Source: Actinomycetota bacterium (GTDB lineage: Bacteria; Actinomycetota; Actinomycetes; S36-B12). From it: a stretch of 30,659 nt of DNA. The position numbers and the translations under genes were made by a program. Of the stretch, positions 30,525 to 30,659 are shown piece by piece; the first letter of the stretch is position 1; each line of letters starts with the position of its first letter. The notes beneath the pieces were generated by a model. The model did no database searches. It worked only from the letters and a program-made list of their open reading frames with translations, and was not told the origin of the DNA. Where the stretch lies: the NCBI GenBank assembly GCA_016870425.1, contig VGBQ01000004.1:1-30659 (forward strand), written 5' to 3'.

Positions 30525-30659
30525 GCCGCGCCGGCCTTGGGGTTGGCGGAGCGCCGCGAAAGGCGTCGCGGGTCTGCGGCGGGAGCGGTCGAGCCGTTCC
30601 AGGCATTCCATGCCCGCTCGGCTGCTGTGCCGACGATGTCGACGATCCGGTCGATGAGT
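30521..30659 (-). CDS. C-terminal end of an unidentified protein (cut by window edge)
   Basis: An open frame of 45 codons plus a TAA stop enters from the right edge. It ends LIDRIVDIVGTAAERAWNAW and then a basic Ser/Arg-rich tail (RRLSRRSANPKAGAA). Its stop overlaps the DUF2461 stop by two bases, the same convergent arrangement seen elsewhere in this genome, which supports it being real. Too little is present to name it. Confidence 0.5.
   Translation of the reverse strand, partial: LIDRIVDIVGTAAERAWNAWNGSTAPAADPRRLSRRSANPKAGAA

Overview
The window is high-GC DNA with dense gene packing, many GTG starts and convergent genes whose stop codons touch or overlap. Several families point to an actinomycete (Actinomycetota): an LCP wall-polymer ligase with a LytR_C tail, a TIGR03089-type protein, a DUF3263 protein, a solitary groEL under CIRCE control, and many start codons placed 6-7 nt after a TANNNT-like -10 box, which implies leaderless mRNAs. 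I cannot name the species. I see no tRNA, rRNA, CRISPR array or insertion sequence.

Left region (1-13.3 kb) is chromosomal housekeeping, mostly envelope and lipid genes. It holds UDP-glucose 6-dehydrogenase (cut by the window edge), an acyl-CoA dehydrogenase coupled to a hotdog thioesterase, an ExoA-like GT2 glycosyltransferase, a membrane-anchored methyltransferase, an LCP ligase, and a large secreted amidase-SpoIID protein. These are followed by a TIGR03089 protein with a tiny downstream gene encoding 21 uninterrupted x-x-Ser tripeptides, a CPBP protease, a K+-type channel, a DUF3263 protein and a small membrane protein. GroEL (13.5-15.2 kb) has two tandem CIRCE operators and is followed by a strong stem-loop.

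The centre of interest is 15.2-29.2 kb, a RiPP (ribosomally made, modified peptide) gene cluster of the nitrile-hydratase-leader (NHLP) class. One minus-strand operon encodes, in order: a precursor peptide with an NHLP leader, a Gly-Gly site and a 26-residue core containing 13 Ser and 4 Cys; a second NHLP-like protein with no core; a fused RRE/E1-like/YcaO cyclodehydratase; a SagB-type azoline oxidase; an unusual shortened cytochrome P450; and the NHLM export set (HlyD-like adaptor, C39-peptidase ABC transporter, second ABC transporter). Converging on it is a stand-alone LanM-type dehydratase with no LanC cyclase domain, next to a divergent HAD-like protein. Together these predict a peptide in which Cys/Ser become azoles and other Ser become dehydroalanine, followed by P450 tailoring, leader removal by the C39 domain and export. 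Mixing a LanM-type kinase/lyase dehydratase, a YcaO/SagB azole pathway and a P450 on an NHLP substrate is the best candidate here for an undescribed system.

Two 30-bp direct repeats (27 of 30 identical), each part of a stem-loop, lie exactly at the outer edges of the cluster (15187-15216 and 29143-29172). This suggests it is a discrete islet placed between groEL and a toxin-antitoxin pair. Right of it are a Doc-type toxin with a ribbon-helix-helix antitoxin and its palindromic operator, a DUF2461 protein, and the end of an unidentified gene.
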